A stretch of 64,000 bases of DNA from NCBI RefSeq assembly GCF_014646575.1, contig NZ_BMNN01000005.1, positions 62,001-126,000 of the forward strand. Direction: 5' to 3'. Under the pieces are notes generated by a model. It was given only the letters and a program-made list of their open reading frames with translations. It was not told the DNA's origin and did no database searches. The stretch is from Halopseudomonas pertucinogena (GTDB taxonomy: Bacteria; Pseudomonadota; Gammaproteobacteria; Pseudomonadales; Pseudomonadaceae). Both the position numbers and the translations under genes were made by a program. Shown here piece by piece: positions 36,710 to 49,008 of the stretch; positions within the stretch are counted from its first letter, which is position 1, and the number at the start of each line of letters is the position of its first letter.

Positions 36710-38932
36710 ATGAACTGTAAACAGTCGCGCGTGGAACGCAATCAAATGCCTCTAACCAGGAAGTTTTCATTAGCAGCCGTGCTTGCGCTGCTCAGCCCGC
36801 TGGCCCTGGCCGCAGACCTTCAGAAGCTTGATGTGGCGTCGCTGCCCGGGGAGCGGGTAGAACTCAAGCTGACCTTCGACGAGCCGGTAACCGCTGCGCC
36901 GAAAGGCTACACCATCGATCAGCCTGCGCGTATCGCCATCGACCTGCCGGGTGTCAAGAACCGTCTGGGCGAGCGCAATCGCGAGTTGGGCCTGGGCAAT
37001 ACCCGCAGCGTAACAGTTGTCGAAGCGAATGATCGTACCCGCCTGATCATCAATCTGACCGATCTGGCCCCTTACGCTACCCGGGCCGAGGGTAACAATC
37101 TGTATATTCTGGTCGGCGCCGGTGAGGCGCCCGGCTATACCGCAGCGGCGCCAACCGCAACTGGCAGCCAGTCCCAGGCCAGCAGAAGCGCCTGGCGTGG
37201 AGCGGATGAGCCGGCGGTATCCAGCCCGGCGGCTGTCACCGGTGCCCGTGCCATCCGCAGTCTCGACTTTCAGCGTGGCGAGCAGGGCGAAGGCAACGTC
37301 ATCATTGATCTGTCGGATCCATCCATCCGCGTGGATGTGCAGGAGCAGGGCGGCCGTGTGCGGCTGGTGTTCCCTTCCACCGAGCTGCCTGACGAGCTGC
37401 GCGTACGGCTGGACGTGAAGGATTTCGCCACACCGGTCAACTTCGTCAATGCAAATACCTCCGGTGCGGATGCGACCATCAATATCGAGCCGACCGGTTT
37501 CTACGAGCATCTGGTATATCAGACCGACAACCGGCTGATCGTCAGTTTCAAGCCGCTGACCCAGACCGAGGTCGAACAGCGCCGCGCTGACGCCTTCAGT
37601 TATACCGGCGAAAAGCTTTCCCTCAATTTCCAGGACATCGAGGTGCGCTCGGTCCTGCAGTTGATTGCCGACTTCACCGACCTCAACCTGGTCGCCAGTG
37701 ACACCGTGCAGGGCAGCATCACCCTGCGCCTGCAGAACGTGCCATGGGACCAGGCGCTGGATCTGGTGCTCCGCACCAAGGGTCTGGACAAGCGTCAGGT
37801 CGGCAACGTACTGCTGGTTGCTCCGGCCGAAGAAATTGCTGCGCGCGAGCGCCAGGAGCTGGAGTCCCAGAAGCAGATCGCCGAGCTGGCACCGCTGCGC
37901 CGTGAGCTGATTCAGGTGAACTACGCCAAGGCGTCGGACATCGCCACTCTGTTTGCCTCCGTCACCAGCGGTGGCGAGCAGCGCGGGTCCATCACTGTCG
38001 ACGACCGCACCAACAGCATCATCGCGCTGGAAACCCAGGATCGCCTGGATGAGCTGCGCCGCATCGTGACCCAGCTGGATATTCCGGTGCGTCAGGTCAT
38101 GATCGAGGCGCGCATCGTCGAAGCCAACGTCGGCTTCGACAAGGCACTGGGTGTTCGCTGGGGCGGTAACGTGAATCTGGGGAGCCGGTTCAATACCTAC
38201 GGTGGTCAGCCGCGCAACAGCAGTATCGGAATTGTTGATGATCCTAACCCCGTCACGGTGACTAATCCGGACGGCAGCACGACCGAAGTGTCTCGTACCA
38301 CGGCGGGTTTCCTGGGAATACCGGAGGTGCCATTCAATACGCCTTTTGTTGATATGGGGGTTCTCGGGGCCACTTCAGGTATTGGCATAGGTTTTATCAC
38401 CGATAATGCGATTCTCGATCTGCAACTCTCCGCCATGGAAAGTTCTGGTAACGGCGAAATTATTTCCCAACCGAAGGTGGTAACCTCGGATAAGGAGACA
38501 GCTCGGATCCTCAAGGGCGCCGAGATCCCATACCAGGAAGCAAGCTCCAGCGGGGCGACTACTACCGCCTTTGCTGAAGCTGTGCTCTCGCTTGAGGTTA
38601 CACCGCAAATTACTCCTGATAATCAGGTAATCATGGATGTTATCGTAACCAAGGACGAGCCGGACTTCAGTCGCGATGTGAATGGTGTGCCGATGATTCG
38701 CAAGAATGAAGTGACTGCCAAAATTCTTGTGTCCGACGGCGAGACCATTGTGATCGGTGGGGTATTTTCCAGTGAATCGCAAAAGAGTCAGGAAAAGGTG
38801 CCTTTCCTGGGAGACCTGCCGGTGGTAGGTCGAGCCTTCCGTCGGGATATCAGCTTCGAGAGCAAGACCGAGCTGTTGGTATTCCTGACCCCCCGTATCA
38901 TCAACAACGGAGCTATCAGTCTTGCCAGGTAA
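36710..38932 (+). CDS. pilQ: Type IV pilus secretin PilQ
   Basis: Outer-membrane secretin of 740 residues through which the pilus exits. In order: signal peptide (ending ALAA, about residue 40), two AMIN peptidoglycan-binding domains (from about 41 and about 185), a secretin/TonB short N-terminal domain ([23 protein letters not shown]), an N1/KH-like domain and the secretin core with [16 protein letters not shown] and [13 protein letters not shown] 36710 has GGGAGAG upstream; ATG 36746 is an alternative with a more standard signal peptide. Bases from about 38200 to 38780 are visibly richer in A+T than the rest of the operon. Confidence 0.94.
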   Translation: MNCKQSRVERNQMPLTRKFSLAAVLALLSPLALAADLQKLDVASLPGERVELKLTFDEPVTAAPKGYTIDQPARIAIDLPGVKNRLGERNRELGLGNTRSVTVVEANDRTRLIINLTDLAPYATRAEGNNLYILVGAGEAPGYTAAAPTATGSQSQASRSAWRGADEPAVSSPAAVTGARAIRSLDFQRGEQGEGNVIIDLSDPSIRVDVQEQGGRVRLVFPSTELPDELRVRLDVKDFATPVNFVNANTSGADATINIEPTGFYEHLVYQTDNRLIVSFKPLTQTEVEQRRADAFSYTGEKLSLNFQDIEVRSVLQLIADFTDLNLVASDTVQGSITLRLQNVPWDQALDLVLRTKGLDKRQVGNVLLVAPAEEIAARERQELESQKQIAELAPLRRELIQVNYAKASDIATLFASVTSGGEQRGSITVDDRTNSIIALETQDRLDELRRIVTQLDIPVRQVMIEARIVEANVGFDKALGVRWGGNVNLGSRFNTYGGQPRNSSIGIVDDPNPVTVTNPDGSTTEVSRTTAGFLGIPEVPFNTPFVDMGVLGATSGIGIGFITDNAILDLQLSAMESSGNGEIISQPKVVTSDKETARILKGAEIPYQEASSSGATTTAFAEAVLSLEVTPQITPDNQVIMDVIVTKDEPDFSRDVNGVPMIRKNEVTAKILVSDGETIVIGGVFSSESQKSQEKVPFLGDLPVVGRAFRRDISFESKTELLVFLTPRIINNGAISLAR

Positions 38933-38937
38933 TCCCT

Positions 38938-39453
38938 TTGCGTAATGTGTTTCTGGTAGGCCCGATGGGGGCAGGAAAGAGTACCATCGGGCGCCTGCTG
39001 GCAAAGGAGCTTCATTATCCCTTCAAGGATTCCGACAGGGAGATCGAAGCCAGAACCGGAGCCGACATTCCCTGGATCTTCGATGTGGAAGGGGAAGAGG
39101 GCTTCCGGCAACGTGAAGAAGCCATGATCTCCGAATTGGTGCAGGAGCGAGGCATCGTTCTTGCCACCGGCGGCGGTGTCGTCATGCGTGAGGCCAATCG
39201 CAGGGCGCTGGCGTCCAACGGTCTGGTGGTCTACCTGCGCACCAGCGTTGAACAGCAGCTGCAACGAACAGCCAAGGACCGCCAGCGGCCATTGTTGCAG
39301 ACGGCCGACCCGGAAAAGGTCCTGCGTGAGCTCATGGAAAGGCGCGAACCCCTCTATCGTGAAATCGCCCATCTGGTGATAGATACCGACCAGCGCGGCC
39401 CCAAGGTCGTCGTCAACACCATCGTTGCCCAGCTGGAACGCGAGTCCGACTGA
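38938..39453 (+). CDS. aroK: Shikimate kinase
   Basis: Kinase of 171 residues that phosphorylates shikimate at O3 in chorismate synthesis. Walker A is GPMGAGKST (residues 8-16), the shikimate site includes [11 protein letters not shown] and [11 protein letters not shown], and the lid has DRQRPLL. The TTG start at 38938 is inferred because [14 protein letters not shown] is the normal beginning of pseudomonad AroK; no strong ribosome binding site is visible. It starts five bases after pilQ and is followed by aroB, the usual order. Confidence 0.93.
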   Translation: MRNVFLVGPMGAGKSTIGRLLAKELHYPFKDSDREIEARTGADIPWIFDVEGEEGFRQREEAMISELVQERGIVLATGGGVVMREANRRALASNGLVVYLRTSVEQQLQRTAKDRQRPLLQTADPEKVLRELMERREPLYREIAHLVIDTDQRGPKVVVNTIVAQLERESD

Positions 39454-39518
39454 TATCCGCTTTGTGCCCGTCAGAGGCGCGACTGTTGTATCCTAGCGGC
39501 ATTGTCAGGGAGAGTTCC

Positions 39519-40598
39519 ATGCAGCAATTGACCGTTAATCTCGATGATCGCAGTTATCCCATCCATATAGGCGCCGGCCTGCTCGACCAGATCGATCTGC
39601 TCGCTCCGCACATTGCCGGCAAGCAGGTATGCATCGTCACCGATGACACCGTTGCTCCCCTCTACCTCGAGCGCCTGTGCCAGACGCTGGCCGGTTATTC
39701 GCTGCTGCCAGTGATTCTGCCCACCGGCGAGGCATTCAAGAACTGGTCTACCCTGCAGCAGATCTTCGATGCGCTGCTGAACGCGCGCCATGATCGTCGA
39801 ACCACGCTGATTGCACTCGGGGGAGGGGTGGTCGGTGACATGACGGGTTTCGCTGCAGCCTGCTATCAGCGGGGCGTCGACTTCATCCAGATTCCCACCA
39901 CGCTCCTGTCCCAGGTCGACTCCTCGGTGGGTGGCAAGACCGGAATCAACCATCCTGCTGGTAAGAACATGATCGGCGCCTTCTACCAGCCCAGGGCGGT
40001 GCTGATCGATACCGACAGCCTGAAAACGCTGCCCGACAGGGAGGTCAGCGCCGGGCTTGCCGAGATCATCAAATATGGCCTGATCCGAGACAGCGGTTTT
40101 CACGCCTGGCTTGAGGAGCACATGCCGTCGCTGCGTAAGCTGGACCCGGCGCTGATTACCGAAGCCATCGCCCGCTCCTGCGCCATCAAGGCTGAAGTCG
40201 TCGCGGCCGATGAGCGCGAAGGCGGTGTGCGAGCCATCCTCAACCTTGGACATACCTTCGGACACGCCATCGAGGCGCATCAGGGGTATGGTACCTGGCT
40301 GCACGGCGAGGCAGTGGGGGCCGGCATGGTCATGGCGCTGGAAATGTCCCGCGAGCTGGGCTGGCTGCCGGCTGAGGATTGCCGGCGAGGCATTGATCTG
40401 ATTGCCAGAGCCGGGCTGCCGACCGCTCCCCCGCGCGGGATGTTGGCAGATGACTTCAGGCAACTGATGGCAGTAGACAAGAAGGTACTCGACGGGCAGC
40501 TGCGTCTGGTATTGCTGCGGCAATTGGGGGAGGCAGTGGTGACTGCTGATTTCGAGGCGGCGGTACTGGACGGGATTCTGGCCGGGGTGGGTCAGTGA
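39519..40598 (+). CDS. aroB: 3-dehydroquinate synthase
   Basis: NAD- and metal-dependent enzyme of 359 residues that cyclises DAHP to 3-dehydroquinate. Visible motifs are [48 protein letters not shown] (NAD/substrate loop) and [12 protein letters not shown] with metal-binding histidines, plus [13 protein letters not shown] 39519 with GGGAGAG upstream gives the standard length. Its stop overlaps the next start (TGATG). Confidence 0.96.
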   Translation: MQQLTVNLDDRSYPIHIGAGLLDQIDLLAPHIAGKQVCIVTDDTVAPLYLERLCQTLAGYSLLPVILPTGEAFKNWSTLQQIFDALLNARHDRRTTLIALGGGVVGDMTGFAAACYQRGVDFIQIPTTLLSQVDSSVGGKTGINHPAGKNMIGAFYQPRAVLIDTDSLKTLPDREVSAGLAEIIKYGLIRDSGFHAWLEEHMPSLRKLDPALITEAIARSCAIKAEVVAADEREGGVRAILNLGHTFGHAIEAHQGYGTWLHGEAVGAGMVMALEMSRELGWLPAEDCRRGIDLIARAGLPTAPPRGMLADDFRQLMAVDKKVLDGQLRLVLLRQLGEAVVTADFEAAVLDGILAGVGQ

Positions 40599-42205
40599 TG
40601 GGGCGTACGGCGATGGAAGTCGATGACATGGCAGATGCCGAAGAGTTTCTCCTGCATTATCAGTTGCAACATGATCCCTTTGTTCCGCGTCCGGCAGGGT
40701 TCCGGTTCTTCACGCCTGGCCGCAAGCCGGTCCTGGCCCAGCTGCATCACATGGCTCATTTTTCCGAGCAGCTGCAGGTGGTGGTAGGGCCGGAGGGGGC
40801 AGGCAAGACGCTCTTGCGTCAGGCCATGGTCGCCAGCTGCAACCGGGACAAGGTTCAGTGCGTGGTCAGCTCCGGCCGCGAATATGCCGACGCAGCGGGA
40901 CTGGAGCGCCTGATATGCCAGGCCATGGGCTGTTCCGACATGCCGTCGCTGCTCGAACGGGCAGAGCAGTTGCATGCTACCGGGATGCAGCTCTATCTGG
41001 TGATTGATGATGCGCATCACCTGGAGCAGGAGGCCGTGCAGATGCTGGCCGAGTTGAGCCAGTCCGGTCGCGCCGCGCCCCGGGTGTTCCTGTTCGCCGA
41101 GGAGACCATCGTTGCCGCGCTGGAAGCGGTGGAACTACCCGGTGACAGTGCCTGGCTGCATCTGGTCGAGTTGCAGCCGCTTACCCTGGAAGAAACCCGC
41201 GGCTACCTGAGCCAGCGCCTGGAGGCCGCCGGGCAGGGCATCGAATTACTGGATGATGGGCAGGTCGCGCGTATCCATGAGCAGAGCGCAGGCTGGCCCG
41301 CAGATATCAACCGTGTCGCACGCCAGGTGATGTTGGAGGAGGTGCAGCAACCCCTGCGTGCCGAGCGCCCGCGCGGTGTGGTATTGCCGGTGCGCTCGCT
41401 GGTCGCGCTGGTACTGGTTGGCGCGGGTGTCGGGATTGCCTGGATGATGGGAGGGGACGAGCCGGAGCCGACCCGTACGGTTCTGACTCTGCCCGACCAG
41501 GTTGCCACGGTAGATGTGACCGATAGCGCCCGAGCGCCTGTTCTGCAGATGCCGGGAGATTCCTCCAGTGCGCTGGAGCGCATAGTCGAGGAGCCGGATG
41601 GCGAGCCGCTGGCAGCCGCGCAGGTGACCCGTGCACCTGCGGCCACAGCAGAGGGCGAACTGCCCGCACCGGTAGCCTTGCCCGAGCCGCCACAGCGGGA
41701 TGCTCCTCAGCTGGTGGAGGCTCCTTCTCCGGTTCCGGCGGCCCAGGCAGAGCGTGCACCGGACCCTTCCACTGAACCGGCTGAGCCAGCCGAGCCGTCA
41801 GCCCCTGCAGCTGAGCAGGAAACCGCACGCGTGGCCGCTGACGCGCCGCCGCCAGCCCCGGTGACGCCCCCTGCGGCGGCTGCGACGGGCGCTGGCCAGG
41901 CAGGCGCGGGGCAGTATCATAAGGCCGGCTGGTACCGGGAGCGTCCAGCGACAGAATATGCCCTGCAGCTGCTGGGCACCCGATCGCGTCAGGCTGCCCT
42001 GGAGTTTGTCAGCCGCCAGGCCGGTGTGGCTGATCTCGGTCTGTTCGAAACCGAACATGAAGGCAAGCCGTGGTTTGTAGTCACCCAAGGGGCCTACAGT
42101 ACTCGCACGCAGGCGATGCAGGGCATCGCCGCGCTGCCAGCGGCGCTGCAGAAGCAGAACCCGTGGCCACGAAGCATGGCCAGCATTCAGCAGTCCCTGC
42201 GCTGA
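40598..42205 (+). CDS. AAA ATPase with C-terminal SPOR domain (DamX/ExeA-like)
   Basis: Protein of 535 residues. An N-terminal ExeA-type AAA ATPase has Walker A GPEGAGKTLL and Walker B LYLVIDDAHHL. It is followed by a single membrane helix (SLVALVLVGAGVGIAWMMG), a Pro/Ala/Glu-rich periplasmic linker of roughly 150 residues, and a C-terminal SPOR domain (YALQLLGTRSRQAALEFV, PWFVVTQGAYSTRTQA). SPOR domains bind denuded septal peptidoglycan, suggesting a division role; the cytoplasmic ATPase function is unknown. ATG 40598 shares a base with the aroB stop; ATG 40628 is an alternative. Known in pseudomonads between aroB and gltB. Confidence 0.85.
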   Translation: MGRTAMEVDDMADAEEFLLHYQLQHDPFVPRPAGFRFFTPGRKPVLAQLHHMAHFSEQLQVVVGPEGAGKTLLRQAMVASCNRDKVQCVVSSGREYADAAGLERLICQAMGCSDMPSLLERAEQLHATGMQLYLVIDDAHHLEQEAVQMLAELSQSGRAAPRVFLFAEETIVAALEAVELPGDSAWLHLVELQPLTLEETRGYLSQRLEAAGQGIELLDDGQVARIHEQSAGWPADINRVARQVMLEEVQQPLRAERPRGVVLPVRSLVALVLVGAGVGIAWMMGGDEPEPTRTVLTLPDQVATVDVTDSARAPVLQMPGDSSSALERIVEEPDGEPLAAAQVTRAPAATAEGELPAPVALPEPPQRDAPQLVEAPSPVPAAQAERAPDPSTEPAEPAEPSAPAAEQETARVAADAPPPAPVTPPAAAATGAGQAGAGQYHKAGWYRERPATEYALQLLGTRSRQAALEFVSRQAGVADLGLFETEHEGKPWFVVTQGAYSTRTQAMQGIAALPAALQKQNPWPRSMASIQQSLR

Positions 42206-42342
42206 TCTTCACTTCCCGCTCGTTGCGCTGATCACGCCTTTGCGTCCCGGCTATCCGGGGCGCGAAGGCCGACCGCTCCCGTCGCTTCAAGATACTCCGC
42301 ATTCTTTTCATTCCCCATTCTGAGCCGTTCTTTGCACCATTG

Positions 42343-42373
42343 GAGGGCAGAGTGCCCTCTTATGCCCTTTTTT
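42343..42373 (+). terminator. Hairpin with T-run upstream of gltB
   Basis: GAGGGCA (42343-42349) and TGCCCTC (42353-42359) form a 7-bp stem with a 3-base loop. TTTTTT follows at 42368-42373, offset by eight bases. It probably ends the pilM-to-SPOR-protein transcription unit. It lies in the 318-base aroB-operon/gltB spacer, which otherwise holds an A+T-rich promoter region and no gene. Confidence 0.5.
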
Positions 42374-42450
42374 GGTTCAAAACGGATCGTGTAAACTAAA
42401 AAATGCTTTCCTGGTGACGACATTTGCATATATTTTTCGGACAAAAATCG

Positions 42451-42479
42451 TTGTTAGGCGGAATATGCCTGTGTAAACT
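42451..42479 (+). promoter_or_regulatory. Candidate gltB promoter
   Basis: TTGTTA (42451-42456), a 17-base spacer and TAAACT (42474-42479), each 4 of 6 to the sigma70 consensus. The nonamer GTGTAAACT covering this -10 also occurs at 42389-42397, 82 bases upstream, in an A+T-rich stretch. Confidence 0.4.
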
Positions 42480-42523
42480 CGTTTTCGGACATCGCGAAAA
42501 TGACGTATACCGAGAGCGTATTT

Positions 42524-45500
42524 ATGCAAGCAGGCCTCTACCAACCGGACCAATTCAGGGATAACTGCGGCTTCGGACTGATCGCCCAGATGCAGGGTCA
42601 GCCCAGTCGTCATCTGCTGCAGACTGCCATCGAGGCGCTCACCTGCATGACCCACCGCGGTGGGATCAATGCCGATGGGCGGACCGGGGATGGTTGCGGT
42701 CTGCTGCTGCAGATGCCGGATCAGTTCATGCGTGCCGTGGCCCGGGACGATCTGGGAAAGGAGTTACCTGAGCAATATGCGGTGGGCATGGTGTTCACCG
42801 GCGTAACCGACGCGGCGCAGCAGCGCGCGCGCTCCGCCTTTGAACAGGTCTGTGCCGATCAGCAGGTGGCCGTGCTCGGCTGGCGACTTGTACCGGTCGA
42901 CGACCAGGTGCTGGGTCCACTCGCGCAGAGCTGCCGACCGGCGATACACCAGGTGTTCCTGGGCGGGGAAGGTCTGGACGATCAGCAGTTCGCCATCCGC
43001 CTGTTCCATGTGCGTCGCAAGGCAGAAATCGCCATGCAGTCGGACGGCGACTTCTATATCTGCAGCCTGTCGAGTCGGGTGATTTCCTACAAGGGTCTGA
43101 TGATGCCGGCTGACCTGACCCGCTTCTACCCCGACCTCGGGGACGAGCGCATGGCAACCGCGATCTGCGTGTTTCATCAGCGCTTTTCCACCAACACGCT
43201 GCCGCGCTGGCCGCTGGCACAGCCGTTCCGCCTGCTGGCGCATAACGGCGAGATCAACACCATCACTGCCAACCGCAACTGGGCCCACGCGCGGCGCAAC
43301 AAGTTCGCCAACCCGTTGCTGCCGGATCTGGAAAGCCTGGCGCCGCTGGTCAACACCACAGGCTCGGACTCCTCGAGCATGGACAACATGCTCGAACTGC
43401 TGCTGACCGGGGGGATGGACCTGTTCCGTGCCGTACGCATGGTGGTGCCACCTGCCTGGCAGAACATGGAAACCATGGACGCCGATCTGCGCGCCTTCCA
43501 CGAATTCAATTCCATGCATATGGAGGCCTGGGATGGCCCGGCGGGGATAGTGCTCACCGAAGGCCGACACGCCGTCTGCCTGCTGGATCGCAACGGCCTG
43601 CGCCCGGCGCGCTATGTGATTACCCGCAACGGTTATATCACCCTGGCTTCGGAGATCGGGGTGTGGAACTACCGCCCCGAGGACGTGATCAGCAAGGGGA
43701 GGGTTGGCCCGGGCCAGATCCTCGCGGTGGATACACATACCGGCGAGGTATTGCATACCGATGATGTGGACAGCCGCCTGAAATCCCGGCACCCCTATCG
43801 CAAGTGGCTGAAGCAGCAGGCGCTGCGCATCCAGGGCACTCTGGACGACAGCGCCGGCGGCGAGCAGTTTCTCGAGCCGGAACACCTGCAGCAATGCATG
43901 AAGATGTTTCAGGTCAGCTTCGAGGAGCGGGACCAGATCCTGCGGCCGCTCGGCGAAAACGGCCAGGAGGCGGTCGGTTCAATGGGCGATGACACGCCCA
44001 TGGCTGTGCTTTCCAGTCGGGTTCGCTCGGTATACGACTACTTCCGGCAGCAGTTTGCCCAGGTGACCAACCCGGCCATCGACCCGCTGCGCGAGGCGGT
44101 GGTCATGTCACTGGAAACCTGCCTGGGTGCCGAGCGCAATGTGTTTGAGGAGACCCCGGACCATGCCAACCGGGCCATTCTCAACAGCCCGATCATCTCG
44201 CCGGCCAAGTGGCGCACCCTGTTGCAGCTGGACCGCCCCGGGTTCGACCATCATCTGATAGACCTCAACGTCGATGAACAGGTGCCGCTGGCCGCTGCCG
44301 TCACCGGTATCGCCGAACAGGCCGAGGCTGCGGTGCGTGCCGGCAAGACCCTGCTGGTACTCAGCGACCGGGCCGTAGCACCGGGCCGGCTGCCGGTTCA
44401 TGCGGCGCTGGCGGTGGGCGCGGTACACCATCATCTGATCGAACGGGGGCTGCGCTGCGACTGCAACATCCTGGTGGAAACCGCGACGGCCCGCGACCCC
44501 CACCAGTTTGCCGTGCTGATCGGCTTCGGTGCGTCCGCCGTCCATCCCTGGCTCGCCTACGATGTGCTCGCCGACCTGGTGCGCACCGGAGAAGTCATCG
44601 GCGACCTCTATGAGGTGTTCAAGAACTATCGAAAGGGCATCGCCAAGGGCCTGCTGAAGATACTATCGAAGATGGGCATTTCCACGGTGGCGTCCTACCG
44701 CGGCGCCCAGCTGTTCGAAGTGGTGGGTCTGGCGGATGAGGTGGTTGATCTGTGTTTCCGCGGTGTACCCAGCCGTATTCAGGGTGCCGGCTTCGCCGAT
44801 CTGCAGGCTGACCAGGCGCTGCTCGCCGCCGCGGCCTGGAATCCACGCAAGACCATCGGCCAGGGAGGGCTGCTCAAGTATGTGCACGGCGGCGAGTATC
44901 ACGCCTACAACCCGGACGTGGTCAAGGTATTGCAGGAGGCGGTGCAGGGTGGCAGCTACCAGCGCTATCTCGACTATGCAGCACTGGTGAACCAGCGCCC
45001 GGTGGCCATGCTGCGCGACCTGCTGCAACTGCGCACCGACTGCACGCCCATACCATTGGAGGATGTAGAGCCGCTGGAATCGCTGTTCCCGCGATTTGAT
45101 TCGGCTGGGATCTCGCTGGGGGCCCTGTCACCCGAGGCGCATGAGGCGATTGCCGAGGCGATGAACCGCCTCGGTGCCCGCTCCAATTCCGGGGAGGGTG
45201 GGGAGGATCCTGCCCGTTACGGCACCACGCGCAACTCGAAGATCAAGCAGGTCGCCTCCGGGCGCTTCGGGGTCACGCCGGAATATCTGGTCAATGCCGA
45301 GGTGCTGCAGATCAAGCTGGCCCAGGGCGCCAAGCCGGGGGAAGGCGGGCAGCTGCCCGGCGGCAAGGTCAACGACCTGATCGCCCGGCTGCGCTATGCC
45401 GTCCCGGGTGTGACGCTGATCTCCCCACCGCCGCACCATGACATCTATTCCATCGAAGATCTGGCCCAGCTGATCTTCGACCTCAAGCAGGTCAATCCCC

Positions 45501-46972
45501 GGGCGCTGGTCTCGGTCAAGCTGGTCGCCGAGCCGGGGGTAGGCACCATCGCCGCCGGCGTGACCAAGGCCTATGCCGACCTGATCACCATCTCCGGATA
45601 CGACGGCGGCACCGGCGCCTCGCCGCTGACCTCGGTCAAGTATGCAGGCTCCCCCTGGGAGCTCGGCCTCTCCGAAGCTCACCAGACCCTGCGCGGCAAC
45701 GACCTGCGCGGACGGGTGCGGGTGCAGACCGATGGGGGGCTGAAGACCGGGCTGGATGTGGTCAAGGCGGCAATCCTGGGCGCGGAAAGCTTCGGCTTCG
45801 GCACCGCGCCGATGATTGCGCTGGGCTGCAAGTACCTGCGTATCTGCCATTTGAACAACTGTGCCACCGGCATTGCCACGCAGAACAGGAATCTGCGGGA
45901 CAACCACTACATTGGCACCGTCGAGATGGTGATGAGTTTCTTCACCTTCGTCGCCAGCGAAACCCGCGAGTGGATGGCGAAGCTGGGCGTGCGCCGGCTG
46001 CAGGATCTGATCGGCCGCACCGAGCTGCTGGAGATTCTGCCCGGCGCCACCGGCAAGCAGCGCGGGCTGGATCTCAGGCCGCTGCTGTTCAGCGATGCGG
46101 TGCCGGCAGACCGGCCCCAGTACTGCCAGGTCGAAGGCAACGATCCGTTCGACAAGGGAGCGACCGCCGAGCGCATGGTCGAGCTGGCCCGGCCGGCGAT
46201 CGAGGCCGCCAGCGGGGCGCAGTTCGAGATGACGCTCACCAACTGCGATCGCTCCATCGGTGCGCGGGTCTCCGGAGAGATTGCCCGCCGCCATGGCAAC
46301 CAGGGCATGGCCTGCGCCCCGGTCACCTTCCGCTTCAGCGGCACCGCCGGGCAGAGCTTCGGGGTATGGAACGCCGGAGGCTTGCACATGTACCTGGAAG
46401 GCGATGCCAACGATTACGTCGGCAAGGGCATGACCGGTGGCAAGCTGGTGCTGGTACCGCCGGCGGGCAGTCCGTTCCGCTCCGAGCAGACCGCCATCAT
46501 GGGTAACACCTGTCTGTACGGTGCCACCGGCGGCAAATTGTTTGCAGCAGGGGTGGCAGGCGAGCGCTTTGCCGTACGCAACTCCGGTTGCCACGCGGTG
46601 ATCGAGGGTGCCGGTGACCACTGCTGCGAGTACATGACCGGCGGCATGGTCTGCGTGCTCGGCAGGACCGGTTACAACTTCGGTGCCGGCATGACCGGCG
46701 GGTTCGCCTACGTGCTGGATCTGGACAACAGCCTGTTCGACCGGCTCAACCATGAACTGGTGGAGCTGCAGCGCATCAGTGGCGAAGCCATGGAAGCCTA
46801 CCGCAATCACCTGACCGGCGTGCTGACCGAATACGTCGAGGAAACCGGCAGCGCATGGGGCGCCGAGGTGCTGGAGGATCTGGACAACCACATACGCCGC
46901 TTCTGGCTGGTCAAGCCCAAGGCCGCGAGCCTGCGGGCGCTGCTGAAAACCACCCTGGCCAACCCGCAGTAG
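42524..46972 (+). CDS. gltB: Glutamate synthase (NADPH), large subunit
   Basis: GOGAT alpha subunit of 1482 residues making two glutamates from glutamine and 2-oxoglutarate. A short propeptide is expected to be removed to expose Cys15 ([13 protein letters not shown]), the N-terminal glutaminase nucleophile. The amidotransferase domain runs to about residue 430. The FMN/2-oxoglutarate barrel has [14 protein letters not shown], and the [3Fe-4S] cysteines lie in [16 protein letters not shown]. The C-terminal beta-helix domain is glycine-rich ([11 protein letters not shown]). ATG 42524 gives the standard length; an upstream ATG at 42500 lacks family similarity. Confidence 0.97.
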   Translation: MQAGLYQPDQFRDNCGFGLIAQMQGQPSRHLLQTAIEALTCMTHRGGINADGRTGDGCGLLLQMPDQFMRAVARDDLGKELPEQYAVGMVFTGVTDAAQQRARSAFEQVCADQQVAVLGWRLVPVDDQVLGPLAQSCRPAIHQVFLGGEGLDDQQFAIRLFHVRRKAEIAMQSDGDFYICSLSSRVISYKGLMMPADLTRFYPDLGDERMATAICVFHQRFSTNTLPRWPLAQPFRLLAHNGEINTITANRNWAHARRNKFANPLLPDLESLAPLVNTTGSDSSSMDNMLELLLTGGMDLFRAVRMVVPPAWQNMETMDADLRAFHEFNSMHMEAWDGPAGIVLTEGRHAVCLLDRNGLRPARYVITRNGYITLASEIGVWNYRPEDVISKGRVGPGQILAVDTHTGEVLHTDDVDSRLKSRHPYRKWLKQQALRIQGTLDDSAGGEQFLEPEHLQQCMKMFQVSFEERDQILRPLGENGQEAVGSMGDDTPMAVLSSRVRSVYDYFRQQFAQVTNPAIDPLREAVVMSLETCLGAERNVFEETPDHANRAILNSPIISPAKWRTLLQLDRPGFDHHLIDLNVDEQVPLAAAVTGIAEQAEAAVRAGKTLLVLSDRAVAPGRLPVHAALAVGAVHHHLIERGLRCDCNILVETATARDPHQFAVLIGFGASAVHPWLAYDVLADLVRTGEVIGDLYEVFKNYRKGIAKGLLKILSKMGISTVASYRGAQLFEVVGLADEVVDLCFRGVPSRIQGAGFADLQADQALLAAAAWNPRKTIGQGGLLKYVHGGEYHAYNPDVVKVLQEAVQGGSYQRYLDYAALVNQRPVAMLRDLLQLRTDCTPIPLEDVEPLESLFPRFDSAGISLGALSPEAHEAIAEAMNRLGARSNSGEGGEDPARYGTTRNSKIKQVASGRFGVTPEYLVNAEVLQIKLAQGAKPGEGGQLPGGKVNDLIARLRYAVPGVTLISPPPHHDIYSIEDLAQLIFDLKQVNPRALVSVKLVAEPGVGTIAAGVTKAYADLITISGYDGGTGASPLTSVKYAGSPWELGLSEAHQTLRGNDLRGRVRVQTDGGLKTGLDVVKAAILGAESFGFGTAPMIALGCKYLRICHLNNCATGIATQNRNLRDNHYIGTVEMVMSFFTFVASETREWMAKLGVRRLQDLIGRTELLEILPGATGKQRGLDLRPLLFSDAVPADRPQYCQVEGNDPFDKGATAERMVELARPAIEAASGAQFEMTLTNCDRSIGARVSGEIARRHGNQGMACAPVTFRFSGTAGQSFGVWNAGGLHMYLEGDANDYVGKGMTGGKLVLVPPAGSPFRSEQTAIMGNTCLYGATGGKLFAAGVAGERFAVRNSGCHAVIEGAGDHCCEYMTGGMVCVLGRTGYNFGAGMTGGFAYVLDLDNSLFDRLNHELVELQRISGEAMEAYRNHLTGVLTEYVEETGSAWGAEVLEDLDNHIRRFWLVKPKAASLRALLKTTLANPQ

Positions 46973-48547
<1,575 letters not shown>

Positions 48548-48566
48548 CCGCCCCCCTCTCCCCCGA

Positions 48567-48591
48567 CCCCTCTCCCGCAAGGGGAGAGGGG
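48567..48591 (+). terminator. Hairpin after gltD
   Basis: CCCCTCTCCC (48567-48576) pairs perfectly over 10 bp with 48582-48591 around a 5-base loop, starting 20 bases after the gltD stop. No T-run follows, but the very stable stem and position suggest transcription termination. Confidence 0.6.
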
Positions 48592-48595
48592 TATG

Positions 48596-48741
48596 CAAAC
48601 CGGCAACATGGGTAACAGACCAGACCGGCGACCGGGTTACATAAGTTACGGTATGGGCGAGGAAGATCAGCCCATGCTATTGGCAAGCAGGGGAGGTGTA
48701 ACCCATGTTCCCGGTTTGAGATGTCACCCATGTGCCGGTTG
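48596..48741. mobile_element. MITE-like or insertion-sequence-derived element with paired inverted units
   Basis: About 146 bases with four copies of a unit close to ACCGG-SAACATGGGTNACA. Two are in plus orientation at the left (48599-48617 and 48624-48641, the second degenerate) and two in minus orientation at the right (48698-48717 and 48721-48740). The outer left and right units match at about 19 of 21 positions as inverted repeats. The middle (48652-48676) contains ATGGGC/GCCCAT pairing. No gene is inside. Double repeat units at each end are what one expects of transposase-binding termini; the parent element is unknown. Confidence 0.6.
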
Positions 48742-48957
48742 CGCAAGCGGCGCTGCCGGCAGGTGAGCGCACCCTCCTGCCGTTGAACTTCGATTGTCTG
48801 CTGTCGAACCTCGATGGTGGGAAGCCTCGGCCCCGGGGCGATTGGCGGCCACCGGCCGCCCGTTTTTGATCGCAGCTCCCGCCCCAACCGGCCACGCTCC
48901 CGGAAACAACCCGAGACAAGCCGTCGCACCCGTTTGGCGCCCGCCACGTTATCTTCG
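48742..48957. other. Gene-free spacer before hemE
   Basis: About 216 bases with no convincing coding sequence. A minus-strand open frame crosses it, but it lacks a ribosome binding site and recognisable domains. It contains the near-repeat GAACTTCGATTGT/GAACCTCGATGGT (48785 and 48806 regions). It may be part of a decayed insertion sequence continuous with the adjacent inverted-unit element. Confidence 0.35.
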
Positions 48958-48970
48958 TTGCGATAACGGT

Positions 48971-48976
48971 TACAAT
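48971..48976 (+). promoter_or_regulatory. Candidate -10 element for hemE
   Basis: TACAAT, 5 of 6 to the consensus, 33 bases before the hemE ATG. No good -35 lies at 16-18 bases, and no strong ribosome binding site follows. Confidence 0.3.
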
Positions 48977-49008
48977 GGTCGCCATTTTCGCAACTGGATA
49001 CCGATTTC

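Noticed and set aside
42343-42373. A gltB leader attenuator rather than a terminator
   Set aside because: No leader peptide or alternative pairing was evident, and the hairpin lies upstream of the best promoter candidate, so it more likely ends the upstream operon.
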